This document shows, piece by piece, positions 1 to 7,692 of a stretch of DNA of 15,836 nt. The stretch is from CAZMVU01 sp964569295 (lineage in GTDB: Bacteria; Hydrogenedentota; Hydrogenedentia; Hydrogenedentales; JAGMZX01). Below the pieces are notes generated by a model. It saw only the letters and a program-made list of their open reading frames with translations, was not told where the DNA came from and searched no databases. Position numbers and translations under genes: made by a program. Numbering within the stretch: position 1 is the stretch's first letter; each line of letters begins with the position of its first letter. The DNA lies in contig CAZMVU010000106.1 of assembly GCA_964569295.1 (NCBI GenBank), positions 1-15,836 of the forward strand, in the 5' to 3' direction.

Positions 1-111
1 CGGTAGTACAAAAACTGCACCCTCTTTTATCGGCGGCAAGATGCCTCAGGCAAAGGCGGCAGGATGGCGCCTCTACATTGACCACCCCATTTCGGTTATC
101 CTAGGGGCGCC

Positions 112-984
112 ATGAAGACCTTGCCTTTCGACTATGCCTATGCGGACTACCCGCTGGCGCCGGCCACGTTGTATAACGTGGGCGGGCCGGCGCGTGTGGC
201 GCTCGTGCCGCGCACGGCCGAGGAGTGCCGCGAGGCCTACGACTGGATGCGCACCCAGCCGGGCAGGAAACTCGTGCTGGGGGGCGGCTCGAATGTGCTC
301 ATCGACGACGCCGGGTTCGACGGCATTGTGTTGTTCACCACGCGGCTCACGCGGATCGATCCGCTGGGCAGCGACCGGTACTACGTCGAGGCGGGGGCCC
401 TGCTCGACGACCTCGTGGTGGGCGTCATGGTCGCGAATAATTACGCGGGCGTGGGCGCACTCACGGGCATCCCGGGTTCCGTGGGCGGCGCCATCTACAT
501 GAACGCGGGCACGGTGAACGGCGCTATCGGCGCGTTCATGGCGGCCGTGGAGTTGCTGACGCCGGCAGGGCCAAAGACCGTGCCCATGGCCCCAGAGCGC
601 TACCGCTACCGCGGGCAGGATTTCTGCCGCCCGGGCGATGTCATTCTCGCGGGTACGTTTGCGTTCGCGCGTGCGCAGGATGACCAGCAGGCCACCTACG
701 ACCACTACAAGCAGCGGCGTCTTGAGAAGCAGCCCCAGGGCTCCTGCTGCGGCAGCGTGTTCAAAAACCCGGAAGGGGAACACGCGGGCCGGCTTATCGA
801 GGCGTGTGGCCTCAAGGGCGCGCGCGAAGGCGGGGCGGTGATCTCGCCCATGCACGCCAACTTCATCATGAACGAAGACGGCGCCTCGTTTTCGGATATC
901 GTGGCGCTGATCGAACGCGCGAAGGATGCCGTGCGCACGCAGCATGGCATCGATCTGGAGGAGGAAGTGCGGATTATCCGGTAG
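112..984 (+). CDS. murB: UDP-N-acetylenolpyruvoylglucosamine reductase (MurB)
   Basis: MurB is the cytosolic FAD enzyme that reduces UDP-GlcNAc-enolpyruvate to UDP-MurNAc with NADPH, the second committed step of peptidoglycan synthesis. Seen in the 290-residue product: the FAD-binding GGGSNVLI (57-64), GIPGSVGGAIYMNAG (119-133), and the C-terminal GSVFKNP containing the expected catalytic Ser215. These are followed by AGRLIEACGLKG and GGAVISPMHANFIMN, and a terminal acidic stretch LEEEVRIIR holding the likely catalytic Glu. The length and compact arrangement fit the short (type II) MurB class. The ATG at 112 is preceded by AGGGG about five bases upstream. The gene stands alone on this strand. 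Its stop lies two bases from the stop of the convergent shikimate kinase-chorismate synthase gene. Identification is secure. Confidence 0.96.
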   Translation: MKTLPFDYAYADYPLAPATLYNVGGPARVALVPRTAEECREAYDWMRTQPGRKLVLGGGSNVLIDDAGFDGIVLFTTRLTRIDPLGSDRYYVEAGALLDDLVVGVMVANNYAGVGALTGIPGSVGGAIYMNAGTVNGAIGAFMAAVELLTPAGPKTVPMAPERYRYRGQDFCRPGDVILAGTFAFARAQDDQQATYDHYKQRRLEKQPQGSCCGSVFKNPEGEHAGRLIEACGLKGAREGGAVISPMHANFIMNEDGASFSDIVALIERAKDAVRTQHGIDLEEEVRIIR

Positions 985-986
985 CG

Positions 987-2627
987 CTATTCTTCTTTTC
1001 CGGCCTGGCCCACGGTTCCCCATTGCGCGGCCCACTCGGGACGCAGGCGGGATTGCACCTCCCACACGTCGAGCAGGGTGAGCGCCGCCATGTGTTCGGC
1101 GACGGGCACGGCACGCGGGGTAATGCATGGGTCGTGGCGCCCGAAGACTTCGCAGGTGACTTCTTCGCCGTGTGTATCGACGGTCTTCTGTTTCCGGGCG
1201 ATGGAGGAGGTGGGTTTCACCACGAGCCGCAGCACAATCTTTTCTCCCGTGCTGATGCCGCCGAGGATGCCGCCGTGGTTATTGGACAGAAAACCCGTGG
1301 CGTCCATGTTGTCGTTTGCCTCGCTGCCGCGCAACCGGGCCAGCGCAAAGCCGCCGCCCACCTCGATCCCTTTGATCGCACCGATGGTCATGATGGCGGC
1401 TGCCAAGCGCGCATCGAGTTTTGCAAAGACCGGATCGCCGAGGCCGGGCGGCACGCCGTCAATCTCTAGCTGGATAATCCCCCCGGCGCTGTCCATGTCC
1501 TTGCGTGCGGCGACAATGGCCGCCTCCATCGCCTTGGCCGCCTTGGGGTCCGCACAACGCACGGGGTTCTGTTCGATGGCGCTGTAATCGCAGGTGTTTG
1601 CGCTGATGCCGGCGATTTCAATGGTGTGCGCCGTGATCGTCACCCCGCGCCCGGCAAGAATCTGTTTGGCGATGGCGCCCGTCGCGACGCGTGTCGCCGT
1701 CTCACGGCCGGAGGAACGGCCGCCGCCACGGTAGTCGCGGATGCCGTATTTGCGGTAGAACGTGAAATCCGCGTGGCCAGGGCGGAACAAGTCCTTGAGG
1801 TTGTCGTAGCTCTTTGACTTCTGATCCTGGTTGTAAATGATCAGTGCGACGGGCGCCCCGGTCGTCTTGCCTTCGAATACGCCGGAGAGAATGTGCACTT
1901 TGTCGGCTTCTTTGCGCATCGTCGAGATGTTCGACTGGCCGGGCCGGCGGCGGTCGAGTTCTTCCTGAATGAAGTCCACGTCGATGGGGATGCCGGGGCG
2001 CAGGCCGTCGAGCACTGCGCCGATGGCGGGCCCGTGGCTTTCGCCGAAGGTGGTCATGCGGATGAGCTCGCCGAAGGTATTGGCCGATCGCGTGTGAATG
2101 GCCAGTTCCTCGGAGATGCGCTTTATCAGTTCATCGGCCAGGGTTTCCGGCGTGCGGCCCGTGGTGTCGAGGACGATATCCGCGAAGTGGCGCAACACCT
2201 CCTCACGGTGGCGCACCTGGTCAAGGTACTTGTGCTTGCCATCGGGCCCTTCGAGCCAGGGCGGTACACCGTTTGCCGTGGCCCGCTCCCACAACGCCTC
2301 CGGCGCGCCCGTGAGGTACACCAGGAGCGCGTCGTGGCGAAGGATGCGGCGCGAGTCGGGCTCGAGCATGATCGAGCCGCCGGTGATGACGATGTGCCAG
2401 TCGAGTTCGTGGCATTGCTGGGCCGTGTCGTGTTCGAGCTGGCGGAAAAAGGCCTCACCGTGTTCCGCGAAAACGGCGCGGCAACTGGTGCGGTGGCCAT
2501 GGCGCGCCTCGTGCAGGTCTTCGATCATACGGTCCGTCTCGACGGTCCGGAAGCCTGTATGCGCGCTGAGGAGAGCGCCGATGGTGGATTTGCCGGCCCC
2601 TTTCGGGCCCATGATAACGATGTTCAT
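987..2627 (-). CDS. Fused shikimate kinase-chorismate synthase
   Basis: This is a single uninterrupted 546-residue frame with two enzymes. Residues 1-175 are a P-loop shikimate kinase: Walker A GPKGAGKST (7-15), the acidic TD pair (D32), FFRQLE (R62) and GGS (83-85). From about residue 181 a complete chorismate synthase follows: NTFGELIRMTTFGESHG, DRRRPGQS, RPGHAD, GGGRSSGRETATRVATGAIA, NNHGGILGGISTG and HDPCITPRAVPVAEHMAA. These are the FMN- and EPSP-binding signatures. The protein would phosphorylate shikimate and later convert EPSP to chorismate, two non-consecutive pathway steps; the intervening enzyme, AroA, is encoded immediately upstream. The kinase deviates from consensus: the usual GGG is GGS, the first Asp of DxD is Glu, and the lid RPLL is PPWL. 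The start is ATG 2627 with GGGGAG about 11 bases upstream. A TTG at 2663 would add 12 residues ahead of the P-loop strand and is less likely. Confidence 0.93.
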   Translation of the reverse strand: MNIVIMGPKGAGKSTIGALLSAHTGFRTVETDRMIEDLHEARHGHRTSCRAVFAEHGEAFFRQLEHDTAQQCHELDWHIVITGGSIMLEPDSRRILRHDALLVYLTGAPEALWERATANGVPPWLEGPDGKHKYLDQVRHREEVLRHFADIVLDTTGRTPETLADELIKRISEELAIHTRSANTFGELIRMTTFGESHGPAIGAVLDGLRPGIPIDVDFIQEELDRRRPGQSNISTMRKEADKVHILSGVFEGKTTGAPVALIIYNQDQKSKSYDNLKDLFRPGHADFTFYRKYGIRDYRGGGRSSGRETATRVATGAIAKQILAGRGVTITAHTIEIAGISANTCDYSAIEQNPVRCADPKAAKAMEAAIVAARKDMDSAGGIIQLEIDGVPPGLGDPVFAKLDARLAAAIMTIGAIKGIEVGGGFALARLRGSEANDNMDATGFLSNNHGGILGGISTGEKIVLRLVVKPTSSIARKQKTVDTHGEEVTCEVFGRHDPCITPRAVPVAEHMAALTLLDVWEVQSRLRPEWAAQWGTVGQAGKEE

Positions 2628-2707
2628 AAGAAATACATCTCCCCATACAATACCGTACTGCAAGGACGAACGCCGGCCGGCACACGGCTATTCCGCGCCA
2701 TGCCGCC

Positions 2708-3985
2708 TCACACCGCGAGCCGCACGTTGGCCCCGAGCCCGCGCAGCACTTCGAGGAAATTTGGAAAGGTTATTTCCACCGCCTCATAGCCATGGATGGT
2801 GGTTGTGCCGTTCAGCAACGTACCGGCGATGGCCAGCGCCATGACCACCCGGTGATCCCCGCGCCCGTCCACCTCGCCGGCGTGCATCCCGTGCTCACGG
2901 ATGACCAGGCCGTCGGGCCGTTCCACGATATCCGCGCCGAGTTTCGTGAGTTCCTCGCGCATTACCGTTAGCCGGTCTGTCTCCTTGTCCCGGGCATGGG
3001 CCACATTGACCAGCCGCGTTTCGCCGTGGGCAAAGCAGCCCACCACGGCCATCATGGGCAGGGCGTCGGGCGTAGCGTTCAAGTCTATCTCGATGCCCGT
3101 CAGCCGCCGCGCCGCCACATGCACCCCCGCCTCCTCGACGGCCACCGCCGCGCCCATCTGGCGCAGGTAATCCACCACGGCCTTGTCGCCCTGAGTGTCC
3201 GTCATGTCGAGTCCGCGGCACAACACCTCGTTGTCCGGCAACGCGCCTGCAGCAAGGAAGAATGTGGCCGACGAAAAATCGCCGGGGATACGCCGGTTCA
3301 CGGGGCGGTAAGTCTGGTTGCCGGGAACATGGAAATGCGTGAGCTCATCGTCGTGCGTTACCGTGACGCCCTGTTTCGCGAGCCAATCCAGTGTAATGTG
3401 GACATAAGGAGCTTCATGGAGCACCGACAGCGTGATCGCCGTGTCATCCGGTGCCACGGCGCTGTTGATGAGCAGCGACGACAGGTACTGGCTCGACGTT
3501 GCCGCGAGCGTCGTTTCGCCGCCGCGAAGCCGCCCGGCGACCACGAAGGGCGGGCAGCCATTATCCCGGGTCGCGCGTACCGTGGCGCCGAGGTCGTTCA
3601 GCGACTGTGCCAGCGGTCCCGAGGGCCGCCGCCGCACCTGCGCATCGCCCGTCAAGACGGCGAGGCCTTGCGCTAGAAGGGCTGTGCTGCCAAGCACCAT
3701 GTTCATGGTGGTGCCCGAGTTGCCCGTGTCGATCACAGTGTCCGGCGTCGCGAATTGTCCACCGCAGCCCTGCACGCGCCAGGCATTCCCATCCACCTGC
3801 ACTTGGGCCCCGAGGGCTTTGTAGGCGTGGAAGGCGGCCAGGGTGTCCGCGGATTGCAGCGGTTGGTGGATAACGCTCTCCCCAGCGGCCAATGAGGCGA
3901 TGGCCATAGCCCGGATTGTGTGCGATTTCGATCCGGGGATATTGGCCGAACCCCGCAGATTACAACCTTCGACAATCAATTTCAT
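2708..3985 (-). CDS. aroA: 3-phosphoshikimate 1-carboxyvinyltransferase (EPSP synthase)
   Basis: EPSP synthase joins phosphoenolpyruvate to shikimate-3-phosphate in the shikimate pathway. The 425-residue product shows GSKSHTIRA (18-26), GNSGTT (88-93), RRRPSGPL (118-125), SSQYL (164-168), GDFSSATFFL (235-244), the catalytic-type Asp in ATPDALPMM (D307), DKETDRL (333-339) and GDHRVVM (376-382). The residue after GNSGTTM is Asn95, where most family members have Arg; the last PEP-side Lys of the E. coli enzyme falls on Ile here, a position that is variable in the family. The start is ATG 3985, preceded by AAGGTGATC, which resembles the anti-SD complement. A GTG at 3997 is possible but lacks a better ribosome site. 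It lies 80 bases upstream of the kinase-chorismate synthase gene and is probably cotranscribed with it. Confidence 0.95.
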   Translation of the reverse strand: MKLIVEGCNLRGSANIPGSKSHTIRAMAIASLAAGESVIHQPLQSADTLAAFHAYKALGAQVQVDGNAWRVQGCGGQFATPDTVIDTGNSGTTMNMVLGSTALLAQGLAVLTGDAQVRRRPSGPLAQSLNDLGATVRATRDNGCPPFVVAGRLRGGETTLAATSSQYLSSLLINSAVAPDDTAITLSVLHEAPYVHITLDWLAKQGVTVTHDDELTHFHVPGNQTYRPVNRRIPGDFSSATFFLAAGALPDNEVLCRGLDMTDTQGDKAVVDYLRQMGAAVAVEEAGVHVAARRLTGIEIDLNATPDALPMMAVVGCFAHGETRLVNVAHARDKETDRLTVMREELTKLGADIVERPDGLVIREHGMHAGEVDGRGDHRVVMALAIAGTLLNGTTTIHGYEAVEITFPNFLEVLRGLGANVRLAV

Positions 3986-4447
3986 CGCGCCGATCACCTT
4001 GTTTCCGGGGCCGCTTTCTCAATACGGCGGTCCCATAATAGTGAAGCACACAATGGGCCTGTCCGCGTGCGGCCGCGCGCAGGGGGTGTCCCTGTTCTTT
4101 GCGTCGCTAGAAGAAACCGGCCCCCTTGTATTACAAGCGAAAAAAACGACCGCGCTGCGGGCGCGCCCGCTGTCGGAACAAGCCGGGGCCGATCCCGCCC
4201 GGGTGCGCCTCGGCACACCATGTTCCGTATCCGCGCCGCGTACGCGCGAGCCAACCGCGGCTACGCGCGCATGATACCTGCGCAATGAACAGGCAGTCAA
4301 CGGGCCGGGCCCATGAACGTTGGTACAGCCGGGCCGATATGGGATCAGGGGGTGTGAGCGAAGGGCGTGCGGGTTGGCGTTGCGCCTCGCACGAACACCG
4401 CGATGGCGCGAATGCGGGATCGCGAACCGCCGGTGGCGCGGCTGTCG
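3986..4447. other. 462-base gap between aroA and the rluB-type gene
   Basis: No convincing coding frame is seen on either strand. The gap contains a near-consensus minus-strand -10 box close to aroA (listed separately), a 14-base GC palindrome at 4157-4170, and an A7 run at about 4140-4146. It interrupts an otherwise tight minus-strand block, so aroA probably has its own promoter. Confidence 0.5.
4035..4040 (-). promoter_or_regulatory. Possible -10 element upstream of aroA
   Basis: The minus strand reads TATTAT, five of six matches to the sigma-70 -10 consensus, 50 bases upstream of the aroA ATG. A possible -35 (CGGACA, 4/6) lies 19 bases further upstream, which is a long spacer. The AT-rich box stands out in GC-rich DNA, but the assignment is weak. 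Confidence 0.25.
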
Positions 4448-5173
4448 TCAGTGTGCGCGGCCGGGCCCGGCGAGTTCATGCAGGCCGCGAATCTCGCGGG
4501 GTGTCAGATAGCGCCATTCGCCGGGGCGCATACCTTTCACCCGCACATTGGCAAAGGCGATACGGTGCAAGGTTTGCACCGGATGGCCGACGGCGGTGCA
4601 TAGGCGTTTCACTTCGCGCTTGCGCCCTTCGCGCAGTGTGAGACGCAGCAGCGTGTTTTCGTGGCCGGCATTGAGGATGACGCACTCGGCGGGCGCGCTC
4701 ATGCCGTCCTCGAGGGGCACCCCTTTCTCGATGCGTATAGCGGTGTCCGGGTGCACGTGCCCGCGCACCCACGCCAGATACACCTTGTTCACCGCGAATT
4801 TCGGGTGGGTCAGCCGATAAGCCAACTCGCCGTCGTTGGTGAGGATCAGTGCCCCCTCGACATCCATGTCCAGCCGGCCCACGGGAAACACGCGGCCCGG
4901 TACGCCCGGCAGGCAATCGAGCACGGTCTTGCGGCCGTGGGTATCTTTCGCCGTGCTGACCACCCCTTCGGGCTTGTTGAGCACCACGTACACCTTCTCG
5001 TCCCGCGCCACGATGCGGCCGTCCAGGTGGATAGCGTCCTGGCCGGGGGTGATGTTCTGGCCCAGCGCCGCCGCCTGACCGTTGACGGTCACACGCCCCG
5101 CTTCGATTAAGCGCTCGGAAGCGCGGCGCGAGGCCACGCCGCATTCAGCGAGATATTTTTGCAGCCGTACCAC
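4448..5173 (-). CDS. rluB: RsuA/RluB-family rRNA pseudouridine synthase
   Basis: The enzyme isomerises uridine to pseudouridine in rRNA; the RluB branch modifies the 23S peptidyl-transferase region (U2605 in E. coli). The 241-residue product begins with an S4 RNA-binding domain (LQKYLAECGVASRRASERLI, 4-23). The catalytic domain contains YVVLNKPEGVV (62-72), VGRLDMDVEGALILTNDG (98-115) with catalytic Asp102, THPKF..NKVYLAWVRG and REGRKREVKRL (181-191). The start chosen is GTG 5173, since the S4 domain begins three residues later and the frame above it overlaps scpB with unrelated sequence. The gap to the scpB stop is seven bases, so translational coupling is likely. An scpB-rluB pair is common across bacteria, which supports RluB over RsuA or RluE. 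Confidence 0.9.
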   Translation of the reverse strand: MVRLQKYLAECGVASRRASERLIEAGRVTVNGQAAALGQNITPGQDAIHLDGRIVARDEKVYVVLNKPEGVVSTAKDTHGRKTVLDCLPGVPGRVFPVGRLDMDVEGALILTNDGELAYRLTHPKFAVNKVYLAWVRGHVHPDTAIRIEKGVPLEDGMSAPAECVILNAGHENTLLRLTLREGRKREVKRLCTAVGHPVQTLHRIAFANVRVKGMRPGEWRYLTPREIRGLHELAGPGRAH

Positions 5174-5180
5174 GACCCGG

Positions 5181-5777
5181 TCACCCCATTTCCTGGAGTT
5201 CCTCGAGACTCGGAAGATCCTTGAGGCTGTTGATGCCGAAATGTACGAGGAATTCATCGGTTGTGCGGTACAGCTTCGGCCGGCCGGGCAGATCGGCTAC
5301 GCCCGTGACCTTGATAAGGCGCCGCTCGAGCAATTGGTCGAAGGCGTGGGATACGCTCACTCCGCGGATGGCCTCGACATCGGCGCGGGTGACCGGCTGC
5401 TTGTAGCAGATGATCGCGAGGGTTTCGAGCAGCGCGCGGGACAGGCGCTTGCTCTTCTTTATCTGGAAAAGCCGCCGGATGAACGGGCCATACTCGGGCT
5501 TGGTAACAAGCTGGTAGCCGCCGGCGATCTCGGTGAGGGTATAGGGCAGATTCTCCTGCGCCGCGATTTCCTCACGCACCTCTTGTATCAGCGTGCCCAC
5601 GACCTCGGGGTCCATGTCACCAAGCGCTTGCGCCAGCCGTCCTGCGCTCAACGGCCGGTCGCTCGCGAACAGCATCGCGTAGAGCGCCTGCCGCGATTCC
5701 TCGCGGCCCAGGGACTCTACCGGTTCGAGCGCGTCTTCCTGTGCGGCATCTTTGGCCTCACGTTCACTCTCGGCCAT
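5181..5777 (-). CDS. scpB: Segregation and condensation protein B (ScpB)
   Basis: ScpB is a winged-helix kite subunit that dimerises and binds ScpA to regulate the SMC complex in chromosome condensation. The 198-residue product has an acidic N-terminal tail and then typical ScpB sequence: ALYAMLFASDRPLSAGRLAQALG, GGYQLVTKPEYGPFIRRLF, LSRALLETLAIICYKQPVTRADVEAIRGV, LLERRLIKVTGVADLPGRPKLYRTTDEFLVHFGI and SLKDLPSLEEL. The ATG at 5777 is preceded by GAGG five bases upstream and sits eight bases after the aroF stop. No scpA is present in this window, so the usual scpA-scpB pairing is broken or lies elsewhere. Its operon partner upstream is a shikimate-pathway gene, which is unexpected functionally. 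Confidence 0.94.
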   Translation of the reverse strand: MAESEREAKDAAQEDALEPVESLGREESRQALYAMLFASDRPLSAGRLAQALGDMDPEVVGTLIQEVREEIAAQENLPYTLTEIAGGYQLVTKPEYGPFIRRLFQIKKSKRLSRALLETLAIICYKQPVTRADVEAIRGVSVSHAFDQLLERRLIKVTGVADLPGRPKLYRTTDEFLVHFGINSLKDLPSLEELQEMG

Positions 5778-5785
5778 GTAATCCT

Positions 5786-6799
5786 CTAGCTCGTCTTCCC
5801 GACGATCTCGATGAACGGCTTCAGTTCCTGCATGAGCTTGAAAAACGATTCCGGCTTGAGCGACTGCGGTCCGTCGGACATTGCGTCCTCGGGGTGTGGG
5901 TGCACCTCGATCATGATGCCGTCGGCGCCGCTGGCCACCGCCGCCTTCGCCATGGGCGCCACCAGATCCCAATGGCCGGAAGCATGGCTCGGATCGACAA
6001 CCACCGGAAGGTGCGTGTACTTCTTGAGCACGGGAACCGCCTGGATATCCAGCGTGTTGCGCGTTTCTGTCTCGAAGGTGCGGATGCCCCGTTCGCAGAG
6101 AATGACGTTCGGGTTCCCCTCGGAAATGATGTACTCGGCAGACATGAGAAATTCGTTGATGGTCGAGGACATGCCGCGCTTGAGAAACACTGGGCGGTGC
6201 GACTTGCCGACGGCGCGCAACAGGCCGTAGTTTTGCATATTGCGCGCGCCCACCTGGAGAATATCCGTGTACGCTTCGACCACCTTAAGCTGCTCGGTGC
6301 TCACCACCTCGGTGACGATAGGCATGTCATGGCGGTCGCCCGCTTCGCGCAGGTATTTCAGCCCCTCTTCCTCGAGGCCCTGGAAGCTGTAGGGTGAGGT
6401 GCGCGGTTTGAAGGCGCCGCCGCGTAAGACGTGTGCACCGCCCTTCTTCACCGTTTCCGCCGATTCGAGAATCTGCTCGCGCGATTCGATCGCGCAAGGC
6501 CCCGCAAAGACACAAAAATGCCCGCAGCCGATGCGTGCATTGCCTATCTCGAAGCACGAGTCTTCTTCTCGAACCTCCCGGCCCGCCAGCTTGAAGGGCT
6601 TCAAGATCGGAACGACGCTCTCCACGTGCGGAAGGGACTCGAGTTGTTGAAGCCGATGCTTCCCGCGCTCGTCGCCCACGGCCGCCACCACGGTGCGTTC
6701 GACGCCGATGATCACATGGGCCTTGTAACCGAGCTCCTCGATCCGCTCGATGACATGATCGACGTCTTTCTGTTCTGGAGATGCCATTACGATAATCAT
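5786..6799 (-). CDS. aroF: 3-deoxy-7-phosphoheptulonate synthase (DAHP synthase, type I beta with ferredoxin-like regulatory domain)
   Basis: DAHP synthase condenses PEP and erythrose-4-phosphate, the entry step to aromatic biosynthesis. The 337-residue product has an N-terminal ferredoxin-like domain (about 1-70, starting MIIVMASPEQKDVDHVIERI) as in the Thermotoga maritima enzyme, where it mediates feedback inhibition by aromatic amino acids. The (beta/alpha)8 barrel follows: FAGPCAIES (98-106), GGAFKPRTSPYSFQG (127-141), VGARNMQNY (183-191), LKRGM and VVDPSHASGHW (267-277). Likely metal ligands are Cys102, His272, Glu298 and Asp309, the same numbers as I recall for the Thermotoga protein. 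The start is ATG 6799, with GAAGG about ten bases upstream. It is the first gene of the minus-strand block that continues into scpB and the rluB-type gene. Confidence 0.95.
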   Translation of the reverse strand: MIIVMASPEQKDVDHVIERIEELGYKAHVIIGVERTVVAAVGDERGKHRLQQLESLPHVESVVPILKPFKLAGREVREEDSCFEIGNARIGCGHFCVFAGPCAIESREQILESAETVKKGGAHVLRGGAFKPRTSPYSFQGLEEEGLKYLREAGDRHDMPIVTEVVSTEQLKVVEAYTDILQVGARNMQNYGLLRAVGKSHRPVFLKRGMSSTINEFLMSAEYIISEGNPNVILCERGIRTFETETRNTLDIQAVPVLKKYTHLPVVVDPSHASGHWDLVAPMAKAAVASGADGIMIEVHPHPEDAMSDGPQSLKPESFFKLMQELKPFIEIVGKTS

Positions 6800-6851
6800 G
6801 GGAAAATGCCTTCAAACTGCTTGCGCTGCTGGATTTGGACAGGAAAGCGGC

Positions 6852-6881
6852 AGTATATGCCACACCGGCTATCAAAAGCAA
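6852..6881 (-). promoter_or_regulatory. Candidate promoter for aroF-scpB-rluB
   Basis: In the 153-base divergent space between aroF and rsmE, the minus strand carries TATACT (6852-6857, 5/6 match to the -10 consensus). An 18-base spacer separates it from TTGCTT (6876-6881, a weak -35). The predicted start site would give a leader of roughly 45 bases before the aroF ATG, too short for an elaborate attenuator. No experimental support is available. Confidence 0.35.
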
Positions 6882-6952
6882 TGTCCGCAACGGGCTGGGG
6901 TGCTGCCGGCGCCGGCTTGCCGTGCGGTGCAGCCCCTGCTATGCTCGGGCCC

Positions 6953-7684
6953 ATGTTGCACTTGCACCGATTCCACGTGTCCGAAGACACCCCGGAAAGT
7001 GGGGAAATTACACTCAGCGGTGTGGAGGCGCATCATGCCCGGCGTGTTGTGCGGCTGCGTGCGGGCGACCGCGTGGCCCTCTTCGACGGTGCCGGCCGTG
7101 ATTTTCGAGGTGTGGTGACGGAGACCGCGAAGGACGTGGTGCGGGTGGCTGTTGAATCGGTACAGCATGTGCCGCCGCCCGCGCCCGCCCTCGACCTTGC
7201 CATGGCCTGGCTTCACAAGGACAAAGCCCTCGAAGAGATTGTGCGGCGGTGCACGGAACTGGGGGTGGGGCGCTTTGTATTCTTCCGGGCCGCGCGCTCC
7301 GGGCGGGCGCCGCGGATCCCGCAGAAATGGCGGCGTCTTGTGATCGAAACGTGCAAACAGTGCGGCCGGTTATGGTTGCCGAATTTCGATGTCTGTCAAA
7401 CTATGACCGAGGCCGTTGAACAGGCGCAGGGCGATCGCCTTGTGGCCGCGATAGACACGCCGCCGGCGCCGCTGCACCAGGCGCTTACCGGCGGCGATGC
7501 CACGCTTCTCGTGGGGCCCGAAGGCGATTTTACACCCGGGGAACTTGCGGCCGCGCTGGCAGCGGACTTCCAGCCGGTGTCCCTGGGCCCGTACACCTTC
7601 CGCGCGGAAGTGGCCGCGGTCGTGGCGGCCACGCTGGTACGCCATTACCAGGGCGCCTTGGGACCGGTGGCGAATCACCGGTAA
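6953..7684 (+). CDS. rsmE: 16S rRNA (uracil1498-N3)-methyltransferase (RsmE)
   Basis: RsmE is a SPOUT methyltransferase that makes m3U1498 in 16S rRNA using SAM. The 243-residue product has an N-terminal PUA-like part (LHRFHV, GVEAHHARRVVRLRAGDRVALFDG). The trefoil-knot domain contains LAMAWLHKDKALEEIVRRCTELGV, CKQCGRLWLP, LLVGPEGDFTPGE (185-197) and the final knot LGPYTFRAEVAAVVAATLV (211-229). The last motif is slightly unusual, since the family normally reads LGxRILRxETA. The start chosen is ATG 6953 (MLHLHRF). An in-frame ATG at 6941 would add four residues, and neither has a strong ribosome site. It is divergent from aroF, and tandem small hairpins follow the stop. Confidence 0.93.
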   Translation: MLHLHRFHVSEDTPESGEITLSGVEAHHARRVVRLRAGDRVALFDGAGRDFRGVVTETAKDVVRVAVESVQHVPPPAPALDLAMAWLHKDKALEEIVRRCTELGVGRFVFFRAARSGRAPRIPQKWRRLVIETCKQCGRLWLPNFDVCQTMTEAVEQAQGDRLVAAIDTPPAPLHQALTGGDATLLVGPEGDFTPGELAAALAADFQPVSLGPYTFRAEVAAVVAATLVRHYQGALGPVANHR

Positions 7685-7692
7685 TCGAGCAA

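Noticed and set aside
78..102. TTGACC followed by TATCCT as a murB promoter
   Set aside because: The -35-like box is good, but the spacer is only 13 bases and the start site would fall almost on the ATG.
73..1128. A 351-codon minus-strand frame over murB
   Set aside because: Low-complexity Arg/His-rich product, antisense to a secure murB.
2628..2663. TTG start at 2663 for the fused kinase-chorismate synthase
   Set aside because: The P-loop strand begins directly at the ATG 2627, which has a GGGGAG upstream; the extra 12 residues are not part of the fold.
1893..2789. A 298-codon plus-strand frame over the fused kinase-chorismate synthase gene
   Set aside because: Antisense shadow of a gene with full family motifs; no domain of its own.
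4157..4170. Perfect 14-base palindrome GCGGGCGCGCCCGC
   Set aside because: Low-complexity GC sequence; such palindromes are expected by chance at this base composition. Kept only as a note.
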